Assembly: GCF_001643775.1 (NCBI RefSeq)
Contig: NZ_CP011402.1
Location: forward strand, 1,100,001 to 1,164,000
Direction of reading: 5' to 3'
Length of the DNA: 64,000 bases
Source of the DNA: Denitrobacterium detoxificans
GTDB lineage: Bacteria; Actinomycetota; Coriobacteriia; Coriobacteriales; Eggerthellaceae
Shown here: in pieces, positions 43,367 through 51,316 of the stretch
Layout of the letters: each line of letters opens with the position of its first letter
Numbering within the stretch: position 1 is the stretch's first letter
The notes under the pieces: model-generated
Told to the model about the DNA's origin: nothing
Database searches by the model: none
What the model saw: only the letters and a program-made list of their open reading frames with translations
Made by a program: the position numbers and the translations under genes

Positions 43367-44212
43367 CTAGGAAAGCGTCGTCATGCGCACGCTCATATCG
43401 AGAGGCTTGGCGGTGTAGAGGCATGTTGTTGCCAGGCCGTCGACGCCCGTTGATGCGTAGTCGGCAGCATTGGCCGGATTGATGCCGCCTGCGGCAATAA
43501 GGGTGAGGCGTGGGTCGATTGCGCGAAGCTTCGGAACGAGCGTCTCGAGCGTGCTAGCCGGTACCTTGTCGAGCTGAATGCCGTCCACGCCAGCACGTGC
43601 TAGGGTAAGCGCCTGTTCGGGCGTAGCTTCCACGAAGAGCTTCTTTTCGATGCAGCGGCTGCGGAAGTCGGGAAGGTGTTCTACGAAGGTATCGAAGCCG
43701 CCAAGGAAGGTCATGTGGTGCTCGAATACCAGAACGGTTTCGGATAGTCCCAAGCGGTGGGGGAAGGCTCCTCCTGCCATGATGGCCTCGATGAGCAGGT
43801 CCTTGCATCCGGGCATGCTCTTGCGCGTGGTAAGGACCTCGCAATGGGGGTTGGCCTTATGCACGGAATCTACCATGGCACGCGTTTTGGTGGCTACGGC
43901 GGAAAGGTGGTCGAGTACGTTCAAACCCGCCTTCCAGACCTGGTGCAATGCCCCAACGCTGCCCTTTACGGTTACGATGGTCTCGCCGGGTTGGGCGGCA
44001 GACCCCGTGGGGTGCACTATGCTTGCCTGGCAACCTGCGTTTTCTGCCATGCGTGCTACGATTTCGGCACCGGCAACCGTGCATGCCTCGCGGGTAAAGT
44101 ACTGCATTTCGCCCTGTTCCTCGGAAATGCCCAGTACCGTGCTCGTGAGGTCGATATAGGGAACGTCCTCTTCCATCAGGTAATCGATGCGGCTTTGCGA
44201 TAGGCGGACCAT
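43367..44212 (-). CDS. modD: ModD (quinolinate phosphoribosyltransferase-like protein)
   Basis: 281 residues of the nicotinate-nucleotide pyrophosphorylase fold. The N-terminal segment YLMEEDVPYIDLTSTVLGI is typical of ModD; later parts GLNVLDHLSAVATKT, TTRKSMPGCKDL, GVDGIQLDKV and LIAAGGINPANAADYA match the QPRT barrel and phosphate-binding loop. ModD genes often lie near molybdate transport, but none is seen here. Ribosome site AAGAAGAG precedes ATG 44212. True NadC is less likely because of the divergent N-terminus and lack of nadA/nadB. Confidence 0.87.
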   Translation of the reverse strand: MVRLSQSRIDYLMEEDVPYIDLTSTVLGISEEQGEMQYFTREACTVAGAEIVARMAENAGCQASIVHPTGSAAQPGETIVTVKGSVGALHQVWKAGLNVLDHLSAVATKTRAMVDSVHKANPHCEVLTTRKSMPGCKDLLIEAIMAGGAFPHRLGLSETVLVFEHHMTFLGGFDTFVEHLPDFRSRCIEKKLFVEATPEQALTLARAGVDGIQLDKVPASTLETLVPKLRAIDPRLTLIAAGGINPANAADYASTGVDGLATTCLYTAKPLDMSVRMTTLS

Positions 44213-44323
44213 GGGCTCTTCTTCCGATTGGCGTGATGATTGCGTTGCCGCACATCATACCTCTTTTATTCCCGTTTGAGTCCAATTAGTTCGTCAGAGG
44301 ACCCCTTTTCAATGGGATGCTGG

Positions 44324-45535
44324 CTAGAGCTGGCTGATGAGATTGTCGGTCTCGCGTGCGATGCGCATCTCTTCGTCGGTGGTGACGACGCAGATCTTGA
44401 TGGGGCTGTCATCGATGCTGATCACGCGGTTCATGCCGATTTGCCCTGTGACGTCGTTGCGTTCCTTGTCTAGGATCATGCCCATGTGTGCGAGCCCCGC
44501 GAAAATGCGTTCGCGCAGGTCGGCGGAGTTCTCTCCGATGCCAGCCGTCATGACCACCGCATCGGTGCGGGTCATGGCGGCGTAGTACGAGCCGATGGCC
44601 TTCTGCACACGGTAGACGTACATGTCGATGGCCAGGTTTGCTCGCTCATCGCCCTTGGAAGCGGCGTCGAGCACGTCGCGCATGTCAGATGACATTCCGC
44701 TGATGCCCAGTACGCCACTCTGACGGTTCAGGATGGCATCCATTTCGTCGAACGTCTTGCCCTCCTCGCGCATGATGTAGGTGATGATGGCGGGATCGAT
44801 GGAACCCGAGCGCGTTCCCATCATGAGCCCTTCCAGCGGGGTGAATCCCATGGTGGTGTCGATGGAGCGGCCATGGTTAACGGCCGTGATGGAGCCTCCG
44901 TTGCCCAGATGGCAGGTTATGAGGCCCAGGTCGCGCAGCGGCCGCCCCAGCAGGTTCGCCGCTTGTTGGGCTGCGTAACGATGGCTCGTGCCGTGTGCCC
45001 CGTACCGGCGAATATGGTACTTCTCGTAGTACTCCATGGGCAGCGGGTACATGTACGCCTTCTTGGGCATGGTGGCGTGAAAGGCCGTATCGAATACGGC
45101 AACCTGCGGAGTGTTGGGAAGCAGTTCGCGCAGCATGTCGATGCAGGTGTCGGCGGGAGGATTGTGCAGCGGGGCGAGCTCCTCGCATTTCGCTAGGTTC
45201 TCACGTGCCCCCGCGTCGATGAGCGTGGCCTTCGTGAAGTATTCGCCACCAGCCACGATGCGGTTGCCGATGGCGTCGATCTGGTCGAGCCCGGAAATGG
45301 GGGAGTCGGGTTCTTCCTCCATGATGTCCAGCAGCTTGCGCAGGCATTGCGACACGCTCAGGTTGGCTACGGAATAGACGGCCTTCTTGAAGTCGGGCGC
45401 GAAGGAAATGGCCATGCTCGCGTTGGCGGAGCCTAGCTTCTCGGCCAGGCATTTCATGCGCGTGATCTTGCCTTCAGTTTCGATGAGCTGGCTTTTCAGC
45501 GACGAGCTGCCAGCGTTTACGACGAGTACGAGCAT
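44324..45535 (-). CDS. ackA: Acetate kinase
   Basis: 403 residues, normal length. It converts acetyl phosphate and ADP to acetate and ATP. Signatures: LVVNAGSSSLKSQLI at the N-terminus, VFDTAFHATMPKKAYMYPLP, HGTSHRYA, and THxGxG-like ITCHLGNGGSI, followed by DTTMGFTPLEGLMMGTRSGSIDP. ATG 45535 follows AAAGGAAAG. No phosphotransacetylase is adjacent. It would supply ATP in fermentation or from CoA-ester breakdown. Confidence 0.96.
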   Translation of the reverse strand: MLVLVVNAGSSSLKSQLIETEGKITRMKCLAEKLGSANASMAISFAPDFKKAVYSVANLSVSQCLRKLLDIMEEEPDSPISGLDQIDAIGNRIVAGGEYFTKATLIDAGARENLAKCEELAPLHNPPADTCIDMLRELLPNTPQVAVFDTAFHATMPKKAYMYPLPMEYYEKYHIRRYGAHGTSHRYAAQQAANLLGRPLRDLGLITCHLGNGGSITAVNHGRSIDTTMGFTPLEGLMMGTRSGSIDPAIITYIMREEGKTFDEMDAILNRQSGVLGISGMSSDMRDVLDAASKGDERANLAIDMYVYRVQKAIGSYYAAMTRTDAVVMTAGIGENSADLRERIFAGLAHMGMILDKERNDVTGQIGMNRVISIDDSPIKICVVTTDEEMRIARETDNLISQL

Positions 45536-45582
45536 GGCTTTCCTTTCGCTTGGGCGTGTGCCCGGAATTGGTTGCGATGCCG

Positions 45583-46305
45583 CTATGCGATGACTACCTC
45601 GGGGTTGTCCTTCGTGATGATTTCCTTGGCGACGACTTCTGCGTCAAGGTACTTGGTCATGAGCTCGGCGAGTTCGTCCATAGCGGTGCGCAGGTCGTCG
45701 ATTCGTTCGGGCTCGATGCATTCCATGGCGACGAATTCCTCGGTCGTTGCATCGTTTACTTCGGTGCGTTGGCCGTCGCGCCAGTTCCAGCAGCGGCAGA
45801 TGGCACCCACGGTGTCGTAATAGGCGATTTCGCCGGGCAGGGGCGGCTCTTGCTTGTCCGAGCCGATGGGCAGGAAGTCCTCGCCGCCCTGCATGGCGCC
45901 CAGACGCAGGTCGCCTTCGACAGCACCCAGGTTCTCAACGCCGATGGGGAAGGCGTACTTCAGCGAGATGGCATTGGTGATGTCGACCGAAGGGGCGATG
46001 GTTCCCACGGGGTTGCCCTTCAGAACGCGCTTGAGCAGATTCTCGATGGAGCAGCGCGCACCCTTTTTGGTGGGGAACTTCTGGTATGCCGCGCGCCATG
46101 CTGCGGGTACGGCATTTTGGGAAATCGTGTTGCTCGTGAGGTACTTATTGGCCTCTTCGTTTGCCGCGGCAAGGAGCTGGCGCACTTCAATGGCCTCTTG
46201 CTCGGAGAGCTCCTTCGTTTCCTGCACTCCCTTGAAGGAGAGGACGGCAATGGCTGCGTCGGGGAATAGCTCCCACAGCGATTCGTCGGCAATGAATTTC
46301 TGCAT
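45583..46305 (-). CDS. B3/4 (tRNA-editing-like) domain protein
   Basis: 240 residues matching the B3/4 domain of phenylalanyl-tRNA synthetase beta, found as free-standing proteins. Characteristic parts are AAWRAAYQKFPTKKGARCSIENLLKRVLKG, VDITNAISLKYAFPIG and the C-terminal DELAELMTKYL. TAGGAGG precedes ATG 46305 and a 7-bp dyad lies upstream. It may edit mischarged tRNA or bind an amino acid derivative; the function of free B3/4 proteins is unknown. It is upstream of ackA on the same strand, 47 bp apart. Confidence 0.85.
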   Translation of the reverse strand: MQKFIADESLWELFPDAAIAVLSFKGVQETKELSEQEAIEVRQLLAAANEEANKYLTSNTISQNAVPAAWRAAYQKFPTKKGARCSIENLLKRVLKGNPVGTIAPSVDITNAISLKYAFPIGVENLGAVEGDLRLGAMQGGEDFLPIGSDKQEPPLPGEIAYYDTVGAICRCWNWRDGQRTEVNDATTEEFVAMECIEPERIDDLRTAMDELAELMTKYLDAEVVAKEIITKDNPEVVIA

Positions 46306-46330
46306 ATGCGCCTCCTAGATATTACTATTT

Positions 46331-46349
46331 TGGTATATCGAGTATACCA
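46331..46349. promoter_or_regulatory. Dyad TGGTATA/TATACCA upstream of the B3/4 gene
   Basis: TGGTATA (46331-46337) and TATACCA (46343-46349), perfect with a 5-nt spacer, 25 bp before the B3/4 start. A likely operator, of GntR-like symmetry. Confidence 0.45.
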
Positions 46350-46539
46350 GATGCCGCGTGCCCCCTTTGGGTGCCCTCGCTGGAAATTGCAGGTAGACGA
46401 AGGGTTTCAAGAGTGACAGGGGGTCGGAAAAGATACTCGCGGCTATTCTTTCTCGCTGCTAATCCTTGCGGCTGCGTTAGAATAGCCCCAAAACAAGATG
46501 CAGGATGCGTACGCGCGTCCGGGAATGCTAGGAGCCTAT

Positions 46540-47457
46540 ATGATCGAATCAAATGATATGCAGGGCATTATCGAAGGCATTTCGGCGAACTACGAAAATG
46601 AGGAAGTGTGCCTCAGTTGCGTAGACCGTCATTTTCCCAGTCGTGGGGCCATTATCGAAATCATCAAGGAAGTGCGTCGCGTTCTCTTCCCGCGCTACTT
46701 CAGCGACGACGTAGCCACGCTCCATCGTTCCGATTACTTCATCGGCGAAGCGCTCAGCCGTATCGAGCATCAGCTTTCCGCGCAGGTTCGCGAGGCGTTC
46801 CTGTTCCAGGATCCCGATATCAACGCAGAAGAGCTGGAAGAGCGCGTCGACGGCGTCGTCCAGGCGTTCCTGCGCCGCCTGCCCGAGGTGCAGCGCATTC
46901 TGCTTACCGACGTGCAGGCCGCGTTCGACGGCGACCCCGCTGCGGGCAGCAAGGAAGAGATCATCTTCAGCTATCCCGGCTTGTTTGCCATCTTCGTGCA
47001 TCGCATCGCGCACGAGCTGTACGTGCAGAATGTGCCCCTCATTCCGCGTATCATGAGCGAATACGCACACGACCATTCCGGCGTGGACATCAATGCGGGT
47101 GCCACCATCGACGAGTACTTCTTCATCGACCATGCAACGGGCGTCGTCATTGGCGAGACCACCATCATCGGCAAGCACGTGAAGGTCTACCAGGGCGTTA
47201 CGCTGGGTGCTCTCTCCACGCGCGCTGGTCAGGGTCTGAAGGGCGTGAAGCGCCATCCCACCATCGAGGACAACGTTACGATCTACTCCAATGCCAGCGT
47301 CTTGGGTGGCGAAACCATCGTGGGCGCGGGTTCGGTCATCGGTGGTAGCGCCTTCGTTACCAGCAGCGTTCCCAAGAACGCGCGCGTGAGCCTGAAGGCT
47401 GAAGTCAACGTGCGGCAGAGCAAGCCGCGCGACCCGCAGGCGTTCGAAACCGTCTAG
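46540..47457 (+). CDS. cysE: Serine O-acetyltransferase
   Basis: 305 residues. It makes O-acetylserine for cysteine synthesis. The C-terminal part is a left-handed beta-helix of hexapeptide repeats, with the catalytic segment HDHSGVDINAGATI and DHATGVVIGETTIIG, followed by GVKRHPTIEDNVTIYSNASVLGG. The N-terminal ~150 residues are helical, as in the EpsC/CysE long type. ATG 46540 follows TAGGAG; an earlier in-frame ATG at 46498 has no site. A strong bidirectional terminator follows. Confidence 0.92.
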   Translation: MIESNDMQGIIEGISANYENEEVCLSCVDRHFPSRGAIIEIIKEVRRVLFPRYFSDDVATLHRSDYFIGEALSRIEHQLSAQVREAFLFQDPDINAEELEERVDGVVQAFLRRLPEVQRILLTDVQAAFDGDPAAGSKEEIIFSYPGLFAIFVHRIAHELYVQNVPLIPRIMSEYAHDHSGVDINAGATIDEYFFIDHATGVVIGETTIIGKHVKVYQGVTLGALSTRAGQGLKGVKRHPTIEDNVTIYSNASVLGGETIVGAGSVIGGSAFVTSSVPKNARVSLKAEVNVRQSKPRDPQAFETV

Positions 47458-47477
47458 GTCGAATCAATTCGCGTCTG

Positions 47478-47514
47478 AAAAGGGCCCGTAACTCGTGGAG
47501 TTGCGGGCCCTTTT
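47478..47514. terminator. Bidirectional terminator between cysE and murI
   Basis: AAAAGGGCCCGTAACTC pairs with GAGTTGCGGGCCCTTTT (one G-U) around GTG, with T runs in both directions for the converging genes. Confidence 0.9.
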
Positions 47515-47523
47515 GCGTAGTTA

Positions 47524-48300
47524 CTAGTACAGGGGAAGGTGATAGAGACGCTCGTAGAGCTCGCGTTGCCCTTCGCCTTCTATGCTGCTGCGGAAGACGA
47601 CGCGTCCCTTCTGGTCGGCAGGTGCCTCGATGCCGTGTTCCTGCAGCTTCCGCTTCGTGTGGCGCGCCGTTCCCTCGCCGCCGTCGAAGAACGCGATTTC
47701 GCCCATAACGTACGCAATCTGGCGCTTGATGAAGGGGTAGTGCGTGCAGCCCAGCACGATGGCGTCTACTTTTCCGCGGTAGGGGCCAAGCTTTTCCTCC
47801 AGATAGGTGCGCATGGCCCTGGAATCCAGGTCACCGGTCTCGATGAGGTCGACGAGCCCTGGGCAGGGAAGCGTGTGGATTTCGGAATTGCTCCCCCAAT
47901 GCACCGCTAGTTCGTGGAACTTTTCGAGCTTGAGCGTGGCAGCCGTCGCCATGACCAGGATGCGGCCATGTACGAATGCGCGGGCAGCGGGCTTCAGCGC
48001 GGGCTCGATGCCAATGATGGGCGTATTGGGCCAGGTGGTGCGCAGCTGTTCTGCTGCGGCGCTTGTTGCCGTGTTGCACGCGATGACGATTGCCTTGCAG
48101 CCCGAGTCGATCATGCGGGTGGCGATATCGCCCGAAAGGCGCGCGATGGTCTGCGGGTCCTTGTCTCCGTAGGGCGCGTGGGCAGAATCGCCATAGAACA
48201 GGAAATGCTCGTTCGGCATTGCCTGCACCAGCTCCTTCAGCACGCTGATGCCGCCTACGCCCGAGTCGAATACGCCAATGTAGTTATCGAATTCTTTCAT
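47524..48300 (-). CDS. murI: Glutamate racemase
   Basis: 258 residues. It supplies D-glutamate for peptidoglycan. Both catalytic cysteines are present in VIACNTATSAA and LGCTHYPF, and FDSGVGGISVL, YGDSAHAPYG are family motifs. It converges on cysE over a shared terminator. ATG 48300 has only a weak upstream site. Confidence 0.95.
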   Translation of the reverse strand: MKEFDNYIGVFDSGVGGISVLKELVQAMPNEHFLFYGDSAHAPYGDKDPQTIARLSGDIATRMIDSGCKAIVIACNTATSAAAEQLRTTWPNTPIIGIEPALKPAARAFVHGRILVMATAATLKLEKFHELAVHWGSNSEIHTLPCPGLVDLIETGDLDSRAMRTYLEEKLGPYRGKVDAIVLGCTHYPFIKRQIAYVMGEIAFFDGGEGTARHTKRKLQEHGIEAPADQKGRVVFRSSIEGEGQRELYERLYHLPLY

Positions 48301-48482
48301 GGTTCAGTATCCTACCGCACCTCCTGCGCAAGCGTTTGGGTTGCGTGGCTCTGACACGAAAATTGCGTCTTGCGCAGGGCGTACGGTTGCAGTTTGTTGT
48401 CGTTGGCCCTGATGTTTGGCCATTGCACTATAATACGTACCAGCTTGATGAAGCGTTTGTTCCCAAGAAAAGGGGGTTTGCC

Positions 48483-48848
48483 ATGGCAAATGTGAGTGAG
48501 GGTTTCAAGAACGTTTTTCTAGCTGGCATTGGCGCGATGGCCATTACGGGCGAAAAGGCTAAGGAAATGGTCGACGTCATGATCGCCAAGGGGGAAATCA
48601 CCGTCGAACAGGGCAAAGACATCAATTACGAACTGAAGCGCAAGGCTGCGAATGGCGCGGCTCAGGCGCGTGATGCCGCTCTTGAAGCGCGCATGTCGTT
48701 CATGAACGAAGAAGAGCGTGCTGCGTTCGTTGCCAAGGCCGCCGAGGTCGCCGAAAAGCTCAACGCCAAGGATGCCCAGGCTCAGGCGAACGAAGTCGTC
48801 GAAGTCGAAGTAGAGGCAAGCGAAGACAAGGCCGAAGGCGCCGAATAG
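48483..48848 (+). CDS. Phasin-like small helical protein
   Basis: 121 residues, almost entirely helical and charged. The N-terminus VSEGFKNVFLAGIGAMAITGEKAKEMVDVMIAKGEI resembles the PhaF/phasin-like family often annotated as polyhydroxyalkanoate regulators, and the C-terminus is acidic and Ala-rich (VEVEVEASEDKAEGAE). AAGGGGG stands 6 nt before ATG 48483. It lies 24 bp before the UbiB-like gene, an arrangement seen in other bacteria. No PHA synthase is in the window, so a PHA role is unlikely here. Confidence 0.8.
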   Translation: MANVSEGFKNVFLAGIGAMAITGEKAKEMVDVMIAKGEITVEQGKDINYELKRKAANGAAQARDAALEARMSFMNEEERAAFVAKAAEVAEKLNAKDAQAQANEVVEVEVEASEDKAEGAE

Positions 48849-48872
48849 CCTTTCCGCTGGTAAGGTACTCCG

Positions 48873-50528
48873 GTGCCCGACAACACGCTTCTCAAATACA
48901 TCTTTAAATCGGGGTCCGAAATGGACCCCGAGCATAAGTTCGACCTTTCCCGCAAGGCGCGTACGAAGCGTCTTCGCGAGATATACAGTCTGGTGCGCAA
49001 GCATCGCTTCTTTTCGGGGATTACGCCCGAAGAATTTCGCGCCATGCTCGAGGACCTGGGTCCGAGCTTCGTGAAGATTGGCCAGACTCTCTCCACGCGC
49101 TCTGAGATCCTCCCCAAGGTCTATTGCGAAGAGCTGGAAAAGCTGCAGGCTGAATGCGACCCGCTGTCGTATGAGCAAATGCGTCAGGCGCTCGAAGACG
49201 AATTCGGTGCCGAGCGCATGAACGAGTTGTTCGATGCCATCGACCCCGAGCCCTTGGGGTCGGCTTCGCTTGCCCAGGTTCACAAGGCCCGCCTTGTCAG
49301 CGGGGAAGTGGTGGCGGTAAAGATTCAGCGTCCGGGCGTGCGCGTGAAGATGGCCCAGGATATCGCCATTATGCGTACGCTTGCCCGCAGGGCTACGCGC
49401 ATGGTAAAGGGCGACCAGATGCTCAATCTGAACGATGTCGTTGAAGAGCTGTGGTCCACGTTTCTGGAGGAAACCGACTTTCTTATCGAGGCGGATAACC
49501 TGGAGGAGTTCGCGCGTTTGAACAAGGACGTGCGCTTCATCACGTGTCCGAAGGTCTATCGTGAGCTCTGCAGCGAATCGGTCCTGGTCATGGAATACAT
49601 CGAAGGCATTTCCATAGCCAATGTGTCCGAGTTGGAAAAGCAGGGCTACGAGTTGCAGGAAATTGGCGAGAAGCTGCTCGACAACTACGCAACGCAGATT
49701 TTGGACCATGGATTCTTCCATGCCGACCCGCATCCTGGCAACATTCTTGTTCGCGATGGGCAAATCGTCTACATCGACCTGGGCATCATGGGCCGTCTTT
49801 CGCCACGCGATCGAAAGGGGTTCGGCGATATCATCCATGCCGTAGGCGTGCAGAGCTCTTCCGAGCTGAAGGACGCATTGCTATCCTTTGCCGTCCAGCG
49901 CGACAATTCCGCGATAGACCATGCGCGTTTTCTGGCCGACCTCGACATCATGCTTTCCGATTACGGTTCCACGGAAGTGGCCGACTTGGATATTGGCTTG
50001 TTCCTGAGCGATGTCTTTGCGCTCACGCGCTCATCTAAGGTTACGTTGCCTGCGTCCATCACCAGCGTTTCCCGCGGCATCGTTACCATGGAGGGAACCA
50101 TTTCCCCGTTCATTCAGAGTGGCAACATCATCGCCATAATCAACAACCATTTAAAGAACGCCCAGGATCCGCTTGCCACTGCCCGTGATGCGCTTGAGGA
50201 TGCCGCGCTCGACATGCGTCGTGCGGCGAAGGGGCTTTCGGGTGCGGCCGCCTATTCGGGCGAAGCGCTGCGCATGCTCACGCGTGGGCAGCTTAAGGTG
50301 AACATGGAGGTGCTTGGCTCCGAAGCGCCCATGACGCACCTTTCGAAGATCATCAATCGCCTGAGCTTGGCCATTATCGTGGCGAGCCTGTTCATCGGCT
50401 CGAGTCTCATGGTGTTCGTGGGTACGTCCGTGACCATCATAGGTGTGCCCGCACTGTCGTTTTTTGGCTATCTGGGAGCCTTCGTGCTGTCCGCGTTCGT
50501 AGTTGTTGATATTATCAGGCGCGGATAA
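48873..50528 (+). CDS. ABC1/UbiB-family atypical protein kinase
   Basis: 551 residues. The family-specific N-terminal KxGQ motif is FVKIGQTLSTRSEILP; the Ala-rich nucleotide loop is GSASLAQVHKARL; catalytic-type residues lie in HADPHPGN and YIDLGIMGRL. Two C-terminal membrane helices (about residues 495-515 and 525-548) anchor it. Relatives support quinone synthesis by extracting or delivering lipid intermediates; in this menaquinone-type lineage the target is probably isoprenoid quinone. GTG 48873 start, weak ribosome site. Confidence 0.88.
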   Translation: MPDNTLLKYIFKSGSEMDPEHKFDLSRKARTKRLREIYSLVRKHRFFSGITPEEFRAMLEDLGPSFVKIGQTLSTRSEILPKVYCEELEKLQAECDPLSYEQMRQALEDEFGAERMNELFDAIDPEPLGSASLAQVHKARLVSGEVVAVKIQRPGVRVKMAQDIAIMRTLARRATRMVKGDQMLNLNDVVEELWSTFLEETDFLIEADNLEEFARLNKDVRFITCPKVYRELCSESVLVMEYIEGISIANVSELEKQGYELQEIGEKLLDNYATQILDHGFFHADPHPGNILVRDGQIVYIDLGIMGRLSPRDRKGFGDIIHAVGVQSSSELKDALLSFAVQRDNSAIDHARFLADLDIMLSDYGSTEVADLDIGLFLSDVFALTRSSKVTLPASITSVSRGIVTMEGTISPFIQSGNIIAIINNHLKNAQDPLATARDALEDAALDMRRAAKGLSGAAAYSGEALRMLTRGQLKVNMEVLGSEAPMTHLSKIINRLSLAIIVASLFIGSSLMVFVGTSVTIIGVPALSFFGYLGAFVLSAFVVVDIIRRG

Positions 50529-50549
50529 AACACGTTCTTAGGGGCGCTC

Positions 50550-51254
50550 ATGAAAATCGGTATTATCGGCGCGATGGAAATCGAAGTCGAAACGCTTATC
50601 GGCCAGCTTTCCTCGTGCACGCGTACGCAACATGCGGGCATGGAGTTTTGCGAGGGCATGCTGGAAGGAGTGGCGTGCGTTATCGTTCGCAGTGGCGTTG
50701 GCAAGGTGAATGCCGCATTGTGTGCGCAGCTGCTCGTTAGCGTTTATGGCGTTACGCACGTCATCAACACCGGCGCCGCCGGCTCTCTTGATGCGAGCAT
50801 CAACATTGGCGACATCGTGGTTTCCACCGATTGCGTGCAGCACGACGTCGATGCGACGATATTCGGGTACGAACTTGGCCAGGTGCCTGGTATGCCCGTA
50901 TCGTACGAGTCGAGCGAGCCCATGGCCGAGCATATCGTTGCCTCGGCGCATCATGCTGCAACCGATATTGGCGTTCATCGCGGTCGCATTGCCTCGGGCG
51001 ATCAGTTCGTGGGCAATTCGGATGCGAAGGAACGCATCATTCGCGATTTCGAGGCGCGGTGCTGCGACATGGAAGGCGCTTCCATTGCCCAGGCTTGCGC
51101 GCTCAACGGCGTTCCCTTTGTGGTTGTTCGCTCTATTTCCGACAAGGCCGATGGCAGCGATTTCGTGTCGTACGATCAGTTCGAGCGCAAGGCGGCGCGT
51201 GATAGCGCGCATATCGTGCGCGAGGCTCTTGCGGCTCTGTCTCGCGAGGCCTAG
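50550..51254 (+). CDS. mtnN: 5'-methylthioadenosine/S-adenosylhomocysteine nucleosidase
   Basis: 234 residues. It hydrolyses MTA and SAH, recycling products of SAM-dependent reactions. MKIGIIGAMEIEVETL is the usual start, the phosphorylase fold follows with NTGAAGSLD, and active-site residues appear as CDMEGASIAQ (Glu) and RSISDKADG (catalytic Asp). ATG 50550 lies 21 bp after the UbiB-like gene. A strong terminator ends the transcript. Confidence 0.94.
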   Translation: MKIGIIGAMEIEVETLIGQLSSCTRTQHAGMEFCEGMLEGVACVIVRSGVGKVNAALCAQLLVSVYGVTHVINTGAAGSLDASINIGDIVVSTDCVQHDVDATIFGYELGQVPGMPVSYESSEPMAEHIVASAHHAATDIGVHRGRIASGDQFVGNSDAKERIIRDFEARCCDMEGASIAQACALNGVPFVVVRSISDKADGSDFVSYDQFERKAARDSAHIVREALAALSREA

Positions 51255-51271
51255 CGATTCTCTAATAGACG

Positions 51272-51308
51272 AGCGCCCCTTCGCCTGTATGTGGCGAAGG
51301 GGCGCTTT
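51272..51308. terminator. Terminator between mtnN and Elp3
   Basis: AGCGCCCCTTCGCC pairs with GGCGAAGGGGCGCT around TGTATGT, then TTT. It serves both converging genes. Confidence 0.88.
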
Positions 51309-51316
51309 GCGTTGCG

